Below are positions 7,004 to 16,636 of a stretch of DNA of 64,000 nucleotides, piece after piece. The DNA comes from DASUAS01 sp963841415 (GTDB lineage: Bacteria; Actinomycetota; Acidimicrobiia; IMCC26256; DASPTH01): the NCBI GenBank assembly GCA_963841415.1, contig CAWJCN010000001.1, positions 1,488,001 to 1,552,000 on the forward strand. Reading direction: 5' to 3'. The notes under the pieces are model-generated. The model was not told the origin of the DNA. It saw only the letters and a list, made by a program, of their open reading frames with translations, and made no database searches. A program made the translations under genes and the position numbers. Every line of letters begins with the position of its first letter. The first letter of the stretch is position 1.

Positions 7004-8557
7004 ATGCGGATGCGTCGGGCCGTCGTCTCCGTGCTGCTGGCGCTCGTCGTCGCCGGCGGGATCACGGCCACGCTGCTCGGCGAGACGAGCGCGCGGGCCC
7101 AGACCAGCGTCACGTCGGACACCAACGGCACCACCAGGACAACGGGCGCGCCGTCCACGACCAGCGACGGGGTGCAACACCTGCACTTCGCGTATGGCCC
7201 CCTCGACATCGCGCCGGGCCAGAACCTCATCACGACCAACAAGTACCGCGTCCCGCAACCCACCGAAGACGGGTGGATCGTCGGCTTCAAGCCCAACCTG
7301 AGGCTCGCCAACGGCAAGGTGCCTCCTGTCGACGTGCTCCACCTGCATCACGGCGTCTGGGCGACAGCCACGCGACGCGACGCCACCGCGCCGCTGTTCC
7401 CGGAGCGCTTCTACGCGTCCGGTGAGGAGAAGACCATCCTCGAGCTGCCCGACGGCTACGGCTACCGGTACACGCCGAGCGACGCGTGGTACCTGAACTA
7501 CATGATCCACAACCTCACCCCGAAGCCGTTCCGGGGTGTCTCGATCACCTACGACGTCGACTTCGTGCCCGCGTCCTCACCGAAGGCGAGGGGCATGAAG
7601 GACGTCCACCCGATCTGGCTCGACGTGCAGAACGGCAAGATCTACCCCGTGTTCGACGCCATCAAGGGCAGCGGCACCGACGGCAGGTTCACCTACCCCG
7701 ACGACGACGCGACCGCACCACATGTCAACACGTACGTCCTGCCGACCGACGGCGTGTTGGTGAAGACGTTCGGCCACCTCCACCCCGGCGGCCTCTACGA
7801 CACCTTCTCGGTGACGCGCGGTGACCAGACCGAGAAGGTCTTCAGGTCGACGGCGAAGTACTACGAACCGGCGGGCGCAGTTTCGTGGGACGTCTCCGTG
7901 ACCGCCACCCCCGACGACTGGAAGGTGGCGGTGAAGGCCGGCGACACGCTCAGCATCTCGACGACGTACGACACGAAGCGCGCCTCGTGGTACGAGTCGA
8001 TGGGACTCGGTGTCGTCTGGATGTACGACGGCCCCGGCGGTACCGACCCGTTCAGCGGTACGATCGACCAGAAGGGCGTGCTCACCCACGGCCACCTCCC
8101 CGAGAACAGCCACCACGGTGGCGCGTCGACGACGGCCTTCGAGAACCCGCTCAAGGGCGTGTCGGGGCCGGCCGCGACGGACATCGGCATCGGGAGCTTC
8201 GAGTACTCGCTCGGCGACCTCGGGGCGAAGGGCTCGATCCCCACGGTCACCGCAGGGCAGACGATCACGTTCGACAACCAGGACGCGTCCGATCAGCGCG
8301 TGTGGCACTCGATCACCGTGTGCAAGGCACCGTGCACGGGATCCACTGGCGTGGCCTACCCCCTCGCCGACGCCGACGTGCAGTTCGACTCGGGGGAGCT
8401 CGGAGCCTCCGGGCCACCGTCATCGGGCCACGACACCTGGAGCACACCGACCGACCTCGCACCCGGCACGTACACCTACTTCTGCCGCATCCATCCCTTC
8501 ATGCGCGGCGCGTTCCGGGTGGTACCACCGCCGACGTCCTCGTCCGCGCCCAAGTAG
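7004..8557 (+). CDS. Secreted copper-type protein with C-terminal cupredoxin domain
   Basis: A 517-residue exported protein. The signal peptide (RRAVVSVLLALVVAGGITATLLG, cleaved near ARA-Q) is followed by a Ser/Thr-rich linker. The large N-terminal part is beta-rich and has His clusters: HLHHGVW near 113, GHLHPGG near 256 and HGHLPENSHHGG near 361. These recall the SURNod19/copper monooxygenase-like fold. The last 100 residues form a plastocyanin-like domain with VWHSITVC near 432 and YFCRIHPFMRGAF near 493, giving the His, Cys, His and Met ligands of a type 1 copper site. It may be a periplasmic-side copper redox enzyme or electron carrier; the substrate is unknown. Its 3' end overlaps the convergent livG part by 82 bases. 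Confidence 0.7.
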   Translation: MRMRRAVVSVLLALVVAGGITATLLGETSARAQTSVTSDTNGTTRTTGAPSTTSDGVQHLHFAYGPLDIAPGQNLITTNKYRVPQPTEDGWIVGFKPNLRLANGKVPPVDVLHLHHGVWATATRRDATAPLFPERFYASGEEKTILELPDGYGYRYTPSDAWYLNYMIHNLTPKPFRGVSITYDVDFVPASSPKARGMKDVHPIWLDVQNGKIYPVFDAIKGSGTDGRFTYPDDDATAPHVNTYVLPTDGVLVKTFGHLHPGGLYDTFSVTRGDQTEKVFRSTAKYYEPAGAVSWDVSVTATPDDWKVAVKAGDTLSISTTYDTKRASWYESMGLGVVWMYDGPGGTDPFSGTIDQKGVLTHGHLPENSHHGGASTTAFENPLKGVSGPAATDIGIGSFEYSLGDLGAKGSIPTVTAGQTITFDNQDASDQRVWHSITVCKAPCTGSTGVAYPLADADVQFDSGELGASGPPSSGHDTWSTPTDLAPGTYTYFCRIHPFMRGAFRVVPPPTSSSAPK

Positions 8558-11332
8558 CTGGCGATCACCAGTGGGTCGGCGCGCACCTCGGCCGGTACAC
8601 CCTCGGCGATGACCAGTCCGGCCTCGAGGCAGTAGACGCGGTCGCTCACCGACATCACCAGCGGCATGTCGTGCTCGATGAGCAGCACCGCGGCGTCGAG
8701 GTCGAGTTGGAGGTCGCGCAGGCGCGGGCCGAACGCCTCGGTCTCGCGCTGGGACAGCCCCGCGGTCGGCTCGTCCAGCAGGACGACGCGCGCGCCGAGC
8801 GCGAGTTGGCCCGCGAGCTCGACCAGGCGCCGCGTGCCGGTCGAGAGCTCTGCGGCGGGTTGGTCGGCGTTGTCGACGAGGCCGAGCGCGGCGAGGATGT
8901 CGTCGGCCTCGGCCCGCTTGCGTCGCTCCGCGGCCGGCGACGGCGGTACGTGCAACAGCGACGGCAGCACGCGTGAGCGCGCGCGCGCCTCGAACGCGAC
9001 CATCACCGTCTCGCGCACGGTGAGGTCGTCGTAGAGGCGCGCGGCCTGGAACGTGCGGCCGAGGCCGAGTCGGTGGCGCCGGTACGCGGGGAGGTCGGTG
9101 ACGTCGCGGCCGAGCACCTCGACCTGGCCCTCGGCGGCGACGAAGCCGCCGATCGCGTTCATCAGCGTGCTCTTTCCGGCGCCGTTGGTGCCGATGAGCC
9201 CGACGAGCTCGCGTGGACCGACCCGCACGTCGACGTGGTCGACGGCCACCCGCCCCCCGAAGCGCACCGTCACGCCGCGCGCGACCAGCCAGTCTCCCTC
9301 CCGCACAACCGGACGACCCCCACCTTCCAAGGTCGCGTCGCCTGACCGCGTGGTACGCGGTTGAGTGACGCAGCCTCGATGTGTAGACGCACGCGCCCAC
9401 GACTCCAGCGCGCGGAGGATGCCGACGAGGCCGCCGGGCGCGAGCAGGAGGATCACGAGGATGCCGACGCCCGACACGAGGAACGGGACGATGGGCTCGT
9501 CGGGCCAGATGGCGGGCACGCCGACGACCCACAGCGCGCCGAGTACCGGTCCCACGAACGCGCCGAGGCCGCCGATCACGACGATGGCGACGACCTTCAC
9601 CGACTCCTCGGGCGCGAACGTCACCGCCGGCGTGTTGCTCGGGAGCAGGGTCACCAGGAGACATCCGGCGAGCGACGCCATGCCGCCCGAGATCGCGAAC
9701 GCGAGCAACTTCATGCGCGTCGTCGAGATGGTCATGCCGCGCGGCGGAGTCGGGGTTGTCGCGCACCGCGATGATCGAGCGGCCGACGCCGGTGCGGCGG
9801 ACCTGCGCGACGAGCGCGACGCACACGACGAGGAACGCGAGGCACAGGTAGTAATAGGAACGTCGCGACGAGAAGTCGACGACGCCGGCGTCGGGCTTGG
9901 CCAGCGTGGGCAGAAGCCCGCTCACGTCCAGGAACGTGCCCTGCGCGACCAGCCACACCGACACGAAGACGGCGAACGCGAGCGTCGTCACCGCGAGGTA
10001 GAGCCCGGGGATGCGCAACGCGGGTAGGCCGATGAGCACCGCCACCGCCGCGCCGACGAGCACGCCGATCGTGACCGCCAGCCCCCATGGCAAGTGGTGG
10101 AGGCCGAGGACGCCGTCGCCGACCAGCTTCACCGTGGTGAGCCCACCCACCGCGGCGAACCCGAACTGCCCGAGCGACACCTGCCCGGCCCACCCGGTGA
10201 GGATGGTGAGCGAGCACCCGGCGATGGCGAAGATCAGCACCCGCGTCCACAGGAACGACTCGGACGCGCGCGTCAAGAACACGGGGATCAACACGAGCGC
10301 ACCGAACAGCGCGACGACGCCGATGCGCCCGAGGTGGCGCGACCACCACGGAGCGTTGGCGTCCGGCGCGCGCACGAGCGTCGCCGCGGTGACCTTCCAC
10401 CCGCCGTCGTCGGCTGCGCGGGTCCGACGCGAGAACGCGAGCACCACGACGAGGGTCGCGACGAACAACCACAGCTCGGTGACCCCGAGGTCGCTGGGAT
10501 CCACGTTCTGCTGGAGGATCACCTCGACGATGCCGACGCCGATTCCCGCGACCAGCGCGACCGGAAGGCTGCGCATCCGGGCGATCAGCGCGACCACCAA
10601 CGCGCGCAAGAGCAGCTGGTAGCTGAGCACGCCACCGGCGGCGGCCGCGCCGGCCAGGCTGACGCCGCGCACGGGTGCCAGCGCGATCGCGGCCACCGCG
10701 GCCAGCGCGGCCGAGATGGCCCACACCACGTTGGCGGTGCGAAACACCCGGATGCCGACCAGGCGCGCCTTCTCCGGGTTGGCGGCCGCGGCGCGCACCA
10801 TCAAGCCGGTACGGGTACGGGTGAGGAAGAGCGCCAGCACCACCACCAGTGCCGGGATCACCACGAGCACGCTCCACTGGCGACCCTGCACGAGCAGCTC
10901 GGGGCTGGCGGTCCACGTCCAGTCGAGCAGCGGCGGGAAGAACCCGCCCTCGAGCACGTCGGGCAGCGCCAACGCGACCAGGAGCAGCACCTGCGCGATG
11001 CCGATCGTCGCCACCAGCACCACGAGCCGCGGCGCGTCGGCGAGGCGCCGGATCACGCCCCACTCGGCGAGCGAGCCCGCGGCGGCCGCGGCGACCGTGG
11101 CGATCACGAACGCGAGCCCGAACGGCGCGTGCCAATCGGCGATGCCACCCCCGAGCAGCACCGCCATGAACGCGAGCGCGGTCGTGCCGAACGAGGCGAC
11201 CGCGAAGTTGATGACACCGCTGGCGCGGTACACGAGGACGATGCCGGCGGCGAGCACCGCGTACGCGAGGCCCTGCACGATGCCGTTGAGCAACATCTGC
11301 TGACTGACGTCCCAGCCGTGCACGGTGATCAC
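8476..11332 (-). CDS. LivH-LivM-LivG fusion, branched-chain amino acid type ABC transporter (frameshifted)
   Basis: One continuous coding unit for two permeases and an ATPase. LivH-like permease: QGLAYAVLAAGIVLVYRASGVIN near the N-terminus. LivM-like permease: WAGQVSLGQFGFAAVGG and LPALRIPGLYLAVTTLAFAV, running on without a stop. LivG ATPase: Walker A GTNGAGKST, signature LSTGTRRLVELAGQLA, Walker B VVLLDEPTAGL. The frame breaks at the CG tract near 9738-9743, between VRDNPDSAAR and MTISTTRMKLLAF, segments that are contiguous in LivM homologues. Two extra bases there restore the frame. The GTG start overlaps the livF stop by four bases. The last 20 residues, past VIASYLGAD, lie over the convergent copper-protein gene. 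Import of amino acids or small acyl compounds is likely; no binding protein is adjacent. Confidence 0.8.
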
Positions 11333-12064
11333 GACGGACCGCCGAGGAAGATCGCGCGCGCCAGATCGTCGTTGGCCACGAGGTCGGCCGGCGAGCCGTC
11401 GAAGCGGAGCGTGCCCTTCTCCACGAACACGACCCGGTCGGTGAGTCCGGCGGCAACAACCAATGACTGCTCGACCACGAGCATCGCCTGCCCCGCGTCG
11501 CGCAGGTCGCGCAACACGGCGAGGAGGCGCTGCAGGACGAGCGGCGCCAACCCGAGGGAGAGCTCGTCGACGAGCAGGAGCGCGGGCTCGAACATCAGCG
11601 CGCAACCGAGCGCCACCATCTGCTGCTCGCCGCCCGAGAGCGACGCTGCGTCCTGTTTGCGGTGGGCCGCGAGCGCAGGAAACACCTCGTAGACGCGCGC
11701 GATGCGGGCCGACGCGTCGCGTCGCAGATCGCGGTGGGCGACCAGCGCGGCACGCAGGTTCTCGTCGACGGTGAGCCCGCCGAACACGTCGGCGCCGCGC
11801 ACCTGCACGATCCCGCGCCGGCGCCCGACTCTCCGCGCTCAGTCGACCGACGTCGTCCCCGTCGAGCTCGATCGTGCCGGCGGTGGCCGCGAGCAACCCG
11901 CTGATCGATCGCAACAGGGTGGTCTTGCCCGCGCCGTTCGCGCCGAGCACGGCGACGGCTTCGCCGGGCGCGACGTCGAGCTCGAGCCCGAAGAGCACCT
12001 GCACCCGGGCGTACCCGGCGTCGAGCCGGCGGATCCGCAGCCGCGGCGCGGCGGTGTCGTCCAC
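11329..12064 (-). CDS. livF: LivF-like ABC transporter ATPase (frameshifted)
   Basis: ATPase of the Liv-type importer. The N-terminal part, from a GTG at 12064, contains Walker A GANGAGKTTLLRSISG. The C-terminal part, in another frame, contains VRGADVFGGLTVDENLRAAL, signature LSGGEQQMVALGCALM, Walker B ALLLVDELSLGLAP and the His-switch region LVVEQSLVVAAG (Gln-Ser after Glu where LivF usually has similar residues). The two halves meet at the CG tract near 11814-11817. Restoring one CG pair gives a continuous reading through RAPARGIVQVRGADVF. It is upstream of and overlaps livHMG, so the two are co-transcribed. All motifs are otherwise intact, which argues against old decay. Confidence 0.8.
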
Positions 12065-12084
12065 GGTGTCCGCCGCCGCGTCCG

Positions 12085-12814
12085 TCAGTGCTCCGGCAGC
12101 CTCGCGAACTCGAACGGCTCCGGCGCCCAGGGCGGCCGGTGCAGCACCGCCTGACCGTTGCGGTCCGAGGCGAGGAGGTCGACCACGGTCGCGGCGAGGT
12201 CCTCGGGCTCGAACGCGGCCATGCCCATTCCCTCGAAGAAGGCGCGCGGGTCGTCACCCATCAAGGGCGTGGCCACCGCGCCCGGGCACAGCGCGTTGAT
12301 GCGGATGCCGCGGCGCGCGAGGTCGGCGTGGACGCTGCGCACGAGGCCGATGAGGGCCCACTTCGTGAGCGCGTACACCGGGTTGCCGGGCAGCGGCACC
12401 AACCCCGCCATCGACGACGTGACCACGACCGCGCCCGTGCGTCTGCTCGAGGAGCGGGATCGCCTCGCGGAGGCCGAAGAACACGCCGTCGACGTTGACG
12501 CCGAGGTAGGCGCGGTATCGCTCGTCGGACACCGCGGTGATGTCGTTGAGCGAGATGTCGTAGATCCCCGCGTTGAGGTGCAGCAGGTCGAGGCGGTCGA
12601 GAGTGGCGAACATCGCCCGCCACTCGTCGGGGTTCGAGACGTCGACGTGCACGTACCTCCCGCCCGCGGCCTCGGCCGCGCCGACACCGAGCTCGTCGTT
12701 CACGTCGAGCAACGTCACCGAGGCACCCGCATCCGCCAGCGCCTTGGCGGTCGCACGCCCGATCCCCGACGCAGCACCGGTGACGACCGCCGTCTTCCCC
12801 CCGAGGTTGGTCAT
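12085..12814 (-). CDS. Short-chain dehydrogenase/reductase (frameshifted)
   Basis: Classical SDR of about 243 residues. It has TGAASGIGRATAKAL for NAD(P) binding, an acidic residue after the second strand (LLDVND, favouring NAD), NAG in HLNAGIYDI, catalytic Ser in VVTSSMAG, and YALTK as the Tyr-Lys pair. The frame breaks near 12430-12434 between LLEQTHGR and VVVTSSMAG. Adding one CG pair to the CGCG tract gives HGRAVVVTSS. It lies 20 bases upstream of livF on the same strand, probably in one operon. The substrate is not predictable. It is divergent from the F420-type oxidoreductase gene, with a repeat module in between. Confidence 0.78.
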
Positions 12815-12885
12815 GAGGCGTGACCCTACCGGGATCTCCGGAAGCCGCGGGTTGCGGTGCGCCGTCGCACGCGATGACGATGGCG

Positions 12886-12948
12886 GATGGAGATGCAGTG
12901 GAGGCGTGGCCGGATGGCCGGGACGCCGGAACGGAAGCGACCATCGTG
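12886..12948 (+). repeat. GC-rich upstream repeat (module 1), single copy
   Basis: The segment contains GGAGGCGTGGCCGG followed by GGCCGGGACGCCGGAACGG. It is nearly the same as the 62-bp tandem unit at 56691-56936 and as the outer parts of the two elements at 40659-40894. It ends directly at the start codon of the downstream oxidoreductase. No Shine-Dalgarno sequence other than the repeat's own purine-rich bases is present, so the module replaces the normal leader. Confidence 0.6.
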
Positions 12949-13831
12949 ATGGACGTGAGTGGGATCGGCATCTGGAGTGGCGAGCTGCGCTACGGCGACG
13001 ACGGCGAGAAGCGCGAGGCGGCGGCCGAGCTCGAGCAGCTCGGCTACACCGCGGCGTGGATCCCCGACGTCGGCGGCGACGTGTTCGGCGCGTTCGCGCG
13101 ACCTCCTCGACGCGACGACCACGCTCGTGGCCGCCACCGGCATCCTCAACCTCTGGATGCACTCGGTCGCCGACGTCGGTGACGGGTTGGCCGCGCTCGA
13201 CGCCGCCCACCCCGGACGCACCCTGCTCGGCATCGGGGTGAGCCACCACCTCCTGATCGACACGACCCACCCCGGCGAGTACGCCAAGCCCCTCGCCCGG
13301 ATGCGCGCCTACCTCGACGAGCTCGACGCCGCCTCCCCCACCGTGGCGCCCGAACGCCGCGTGCTCGCCGCGCTGGGCCCCAAGATGCTGGAACTGGCGC
13401 GTGACCGCAGCCGCGGCGCGCACCCCTACCTGGTGACGCCCGAGCACACGGCCGAGGCCCGCGCCGTGCTCGGCGACGGCCCCGTCCTCGCCCCGGAGCA
13501 GCACGTGATGCTCGAGACCGACGCGACGAGAGCCCGGGCGGTCGCCCGTGAGAGCCTCACCGTCTACCTGCAGCTGCCCAACTACGTGAACAACTGGCGG
13601 CGGTTGGGCTTCGCCGAGGACGACTTCGCCGAGGGCGGGAGCGACCGGCTGGTCGACCACATCGTGGTGTGGGGCGACGAGGCCACCATCGCGGCCCGGG
13701 TGCAGGCGCACCTCGACGCCGGGGCCGACCACGTGTGCGTCCAGGCCGTCACCGGTGCCGAGCGCACCGACTTCCCCCGGGCAGAATGGCGGGCACTCGC
13801 ACCAGCACTGGTGGGTCTCACACAAAGGTGA
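12949..13831 (+). CDS. LLM-class F420-dependent oxidoreductase (frameshifted)
   Basis: Luciferase-like TIM-barrel enzyme of about 294 residues. The start is IGIWSGELRYGDDGEKREAA with ELEQLGYTAAWIPDVGGDVF, the typical first barrel strand. After the break come DLLDATTTLVAATGILNLW, HPGRTLLGIGVSH, VLAALGPKMLELARDRSRGAHPYL and a C-terminal LDAGADHVCVQAV. These match the TIGR03620-type F420 LLM family of actinobacteria. The frame is interrupted in the CGCGCG tract at 13095-13100. Restoring one CG pair gives FGAFARDLLDATTTLV. It probably uses F420 to oxidise or reduce a lipid-like or xenobiotic substrate. Start ATG 12949 follows the module 1 repeat. Confidence 0.78.
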
Positions 13832-13833
13832 CC

Positions 13834-14178
13834 ATGGACATCGAAGAGTTCTACGACGCGGATCCCCGCCGACGCGAGTCGGAGGAGGTCGAGTTCGGCC
13901 GCGAGTGGTCGGATCCCAACGGCATGCGCACCGAGCTGTCGTGGGTGGCCGACACCGGTGAGCTCTACGCGATGGCGGAGCCGGCCGAGCAGGTCTACAT
14001 GGACCCTCTGGGCGACACCCGCGTCGGCGACCTCCCCACCGAGCTGGTGACGGTCGAGATCCTGGGGACGGTGGCCGACCGCGCCGTCGTCGACCAGCTG
14101 CTCGCCGGCTGGGAGGACGCGATGGGCAAGGGCCCCAACAGCATCCAGTGGGTGCGCGACCGCGTCGCGCCACGCTGA
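13834..14178 (+). CDS. Small acidic protein of unknown function
   Basis: A 114-residue protein starting two bases after the oxidoreductase stop and ending 12 bases before the molybdopterin oxidase, so it is part of that operon. The sequence (MDIEEFYDADPRRRESEEVEFGREW, then LYAMAEPAEQVYMDPLGD, VEILGTVADRAVVDQLLAGW) is acidic and soluble. I do not recognise the family. Its conserved-looking Trp/Tyr strands and its position suggest an accessory or uncharacterised partner of the neighbouring enzymes. Confidence 0.6.
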   Translation: MDIEEFYDADPRRRESEEVEFGREWSDPNGMRTELSWVADTGELYAMAEPAEQVYMDPLGDTRVGDLPTELVTVEILGTVADRAVVDQLLAGWEDAMGKGPNSIQWVRDRVAPR

Positions 14179-14190
14179 CCCGCCGAGACC

Positions 14191-16518
14191 GTGGCCGACG
14201 CACCCACCCACACCGCGGGCCGCTTCGTGGGGCAGTCGGTCCTCCGCAAGGAGGATCCCCGCCTGCTCACCGGCCGCGGTCGCTACACCGACGACGTCGA
14301 CCTGCCGCGCCTCCTGCACGCGCACTTCGTACGCAGCGACCTGGCCCGAGCGCGGATCACCCGCATCGACGTCGCCGCGGCGCGCGAGGCACCGGGCGTG
14401 GTCGCGGTGCTCACGGGCGACGATCTGAATTCGCGGGTCGCGGTCTCGATGTACCCGTCGATGTTCCAGGGCGCGGAAGAGTTCATGGCGCCGATGTTCC
14501 CGCTGTCGATCGACGACGCGCGCTTCGTGGGAGACCCGATCGCACTGGTCGTGGCGGAGAGCCGCTACCTCGCCGAGGACGCGGCCGAGTTGGTCGAGAT
14601 CGACTACGAGCCGCTCGACCCGATCCTCGACTACGACACCGCGCTCGCGGGCGACGACCTCGTGCACCCGAACCGTGCCAACAACGTCCTGATGGAGATG
14701 GCCGTCCCCCTGAGCGACGACGGCCGCAACGCGCTCGCCGGCGCGACCCACCAGGTGTCGGAGAGCTTCGTGCAGCACCGCTACAGCGCGGTGCCGATGG
14801 AGTGCCGGGCGATCACCGCGCGCTGGGAGCCGTTCGACCAGCGCCTCGATGTGTGGCACGCGAGCCAGAACCCACACGAGGCGCGCCTCGTGTTCTCGCG
14901 CGTCACCGGCGTGCCGGAGAACAACGTCCGGGTGCAGATCGGCGACGTGGGCGGCGGCTTCGGTCTGAAGTCGTTCGTCGGGCGCGACGAGATCACCATC
15001 GTGTTGGCCGCTCACTTGCTGAACGCCGCGGTCAAGTGGACCGAGGACCGGCGCGAGAACCTCATCGCGTCCGCGCACGCGCGTCAGGAACGGGTCGACG
15101 CCACCATGGCCGTCGACGCCGACGGGGTCATCCAGGCCTGCGACGTCAAGCACTTCGACGACTCCGGCGCGTTCCCGATGCCGGGCGGGTCCGCGGGACC
15201 GCTCGTCGGCATGCTCTTCACTGGTCCTTACAGGGTGCCCCACCTGGGATGGACGAGCACGACCGTCTACACGAACACGTGCGGGAGCGCGGCGTACCGC
15301 GGCCCGTGGATGATGGAGACCACCGCGCGCGAGGAGATGATGGACCGCGTCGCGCGCGAGATCGGCCTCGACCCGCTCGAGTTCCGCCGCCGCAACATCC
15401 TCCAGCAGTCCGACCTGCCGTACATGTCGCCCGGCGGCATGAGCATCGAGTTCGTCACTCCCGCGGAGACGCTCGAACAGGCCGCGTCCGAGATCGGCTA
15501 CGACGCGTTCCGCGCCGAACAGGCGACGGCAACAGCCGAAGGGCGGTATCTCGGCGTCGGCTTCGCGGTGTACGTGGAACCCCAGACCAACGTGGCCGCG
15601 TACGCGCAGGAGCCCGCCAGCTTGCGCATGCACCCCGACGGCCGGGTCGACGTGTTCCTCGGGTCCGGCGCGCACGGTCAAGGTCTCGAGACCACTACCG
15701 CGCAGCTCGTGGCCGAGAACCTCGGCGTCGACTACGCCGACGTCACCGTGCGCCAGGGCGACACCGACAGCGCGCCGTTCGGCGCCGGCACCGGCGGAAG
15801 CCGCAGCGGTCCGATGATCGGCCAGGCCGTCACCGAGGCGTCGCTCCTGCTGCGCGACAAGGTCGTCGCCATCGCCGCGCACCTCCTCGAGGCGGCGCCC
15901 GACGACCTCGACGTCGCGCAGGGTGTGGTCTCGGTCAACGGAACGCCGACGAGATCCGTGCCGGTGCCGCAGGTCGCGTGGGCCGCGTACCAGCAGTCGG
16001 GCACGCTGCCGCCCGAGCTCGATCGCACGCTCGACGTGACGCATCGCAGCACCGCGCCCGCGTCGATGTGGTCGAACGCCTGCCACGCGGTGACGGTCGA
16101 GGTCGATCCGACCACCGGCAAGGTCGAGATCCTCCGCTACGTCGTGTCGGAGGACTGCGGGAAGATGATCAACCCCAACATCGTCGAGGGGCAGGTGCAC
16201 GGCGGCGTCGCGCAGGGCATCGGTGGCGTGCTCTACGAGCACAACGTCTACGACGCCGACGGCAACCCGCTCGCCTCCACGTTCATGGACTACCTCCTCC
16301 CGACCGCGCACGAGATCCCCGAGATCGAGACGTTCCACATCGAGTCGCCGGCAGCGACCGTCGGGGGCTACAAGGGGGTCGGCGAGGGGGGCGCCATCGG
16401 GGCCCCGCCCGCGGTGTTCAACGCGATCGCCGACGCGCTCGCCCAGCACGGTGTCATCGTCACCGACCAACCGCTCGACCCCGACACGATCATCCGGCAC
16501 CTCGCCGCGACGTCGTAG
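14191..16518 (+). CDS. Xanthine dehydrogenase family molybdopterin-binding subunit
   Basis: Large subunit of a molybdenum hydroxylase (775 residues, normal length). N-terminal domain: GQSVLRKEDPRLLTGRGRYTDD and the aldehyde oxidase a/b hammerhead region (GVVAVLTGDDL). Molybdenum cofactor domain: GDVGGGFGLKSF, the active-site loop GSAAYRGPW, GSGAHGQGLETT, and the catalytic Glu in GYKGVGEGGAIGAPPA. Loop AYRGPW differs from the AYxCSFR of true CO dehydrogenase, so a CODH call is not supported. The family hydroxylates aldehydes, N-heterocycles or related carbons. The [2Fe-2S] and FAD subunits that normally accompany it are not in the window. The GTG start follows the unknown small gene. Confidence 0.88.
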   Translation: MADAPTHTAGRFVGQSVLRKEDPRLLTGRGRYTDDVDLPRLLHAHFVRSDLARARITRIDVAAAREAPGVVAVLTGDDLNSRVAVSMYPSMFQGAEEFMAPMFPLSIDDARFVGDPIALVVAESRYLAEDAAELVEIDYEPLDPILDYDTALAGDDLVHPNRANNVLMEMAVPLSDDGRNALAGATHQVSESFVQHRYSAVPMECRAITARWEPFDQRLDVWHASQNPHEARLVFSRVTGVPENNVRVQIGDVGGGFGLKSFVGRDEITIVLAAHLLNAAVKWTEDRRENLIASAHARQERVDATMAVDADGVIQACDVKHFDDSGAFPMPGGSAGPLVGMLFTGPYRVPHLGWTSTTVYTNTCGSAAYRGPWMMETTAREEMMDRVAREIGLDPLEFRRRNILQQSDLPYMSPGGMSIEFVTPAETLEQAASEIGYDAFRAEQATATAEGRYLGVGFAVYVEPQTNVAAYAQEPASLRMHPDGRVDVFLGSGAHGQGLETTTAQLVAENLGVDYADVTVRQGDTDSAPFGAGTGGSRSGPMIGQAVTEASLLLRDKVVAIAAHLLEAAPDDLDVAQGVVSVNGTPTRSVPVPQVAWAAYQQSGTLPPELDRTLDVTHRSTAPASMWSNACHAVTVEVDPTTGKVEILRYVVSEDCGKMINPNIVEGQVHGGVAQGIGGVLYEHNVYDADGNPLASTFMDYLLPTAHEIPEIETFHIESPAATVGGYKGVGEGGAIGAPPAVFNAIADALAQHGVIVTDQPLDPDTIIRHLAATS

Positions 16519-16544
16519 CCCGGTCGGCGGTCTCGCGTACGCTC

Positions 16545-16630
16545 GCAAGAGCGGAGTGACCGCGAGCCGGGTCTCCCGGCTCGCAACGGAGCGGGCCCCG
16601 AGCGGGCCGGTGCGCAGCGCCGAGAGCGGA
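16545..16630 (+). repeat. GC-rich upstream repeat (module 2) before the P450 gene
   Basis: Located between the molybdopterin oxidase stop and the P450 start. It contains a perfect short palindrome, GAGCCGGG-TCT-CCCGGCTC, followed by GCAACGGAGCGGGCCCCGAGC, and it ends just before GGAGGAAG, the P450 ribosome binding site. The segment matches the minus-strand element at 5250-5346. It would form a very stable hairpin in the 5' leader of the P450 message, or act as a partial terminator after the upstream gene. Confidence 0.6.
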
Positions 16631-16636
16631 GGAAGA

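Noticed and set aside
14191..16518. Carbon monoxide dehydrogenase large subunit (coxL)
   Set aside because: The active-site loop reads AYRGPW, not the AYxCSFR needed for CO oxidation, and coxS and coxM are absent.
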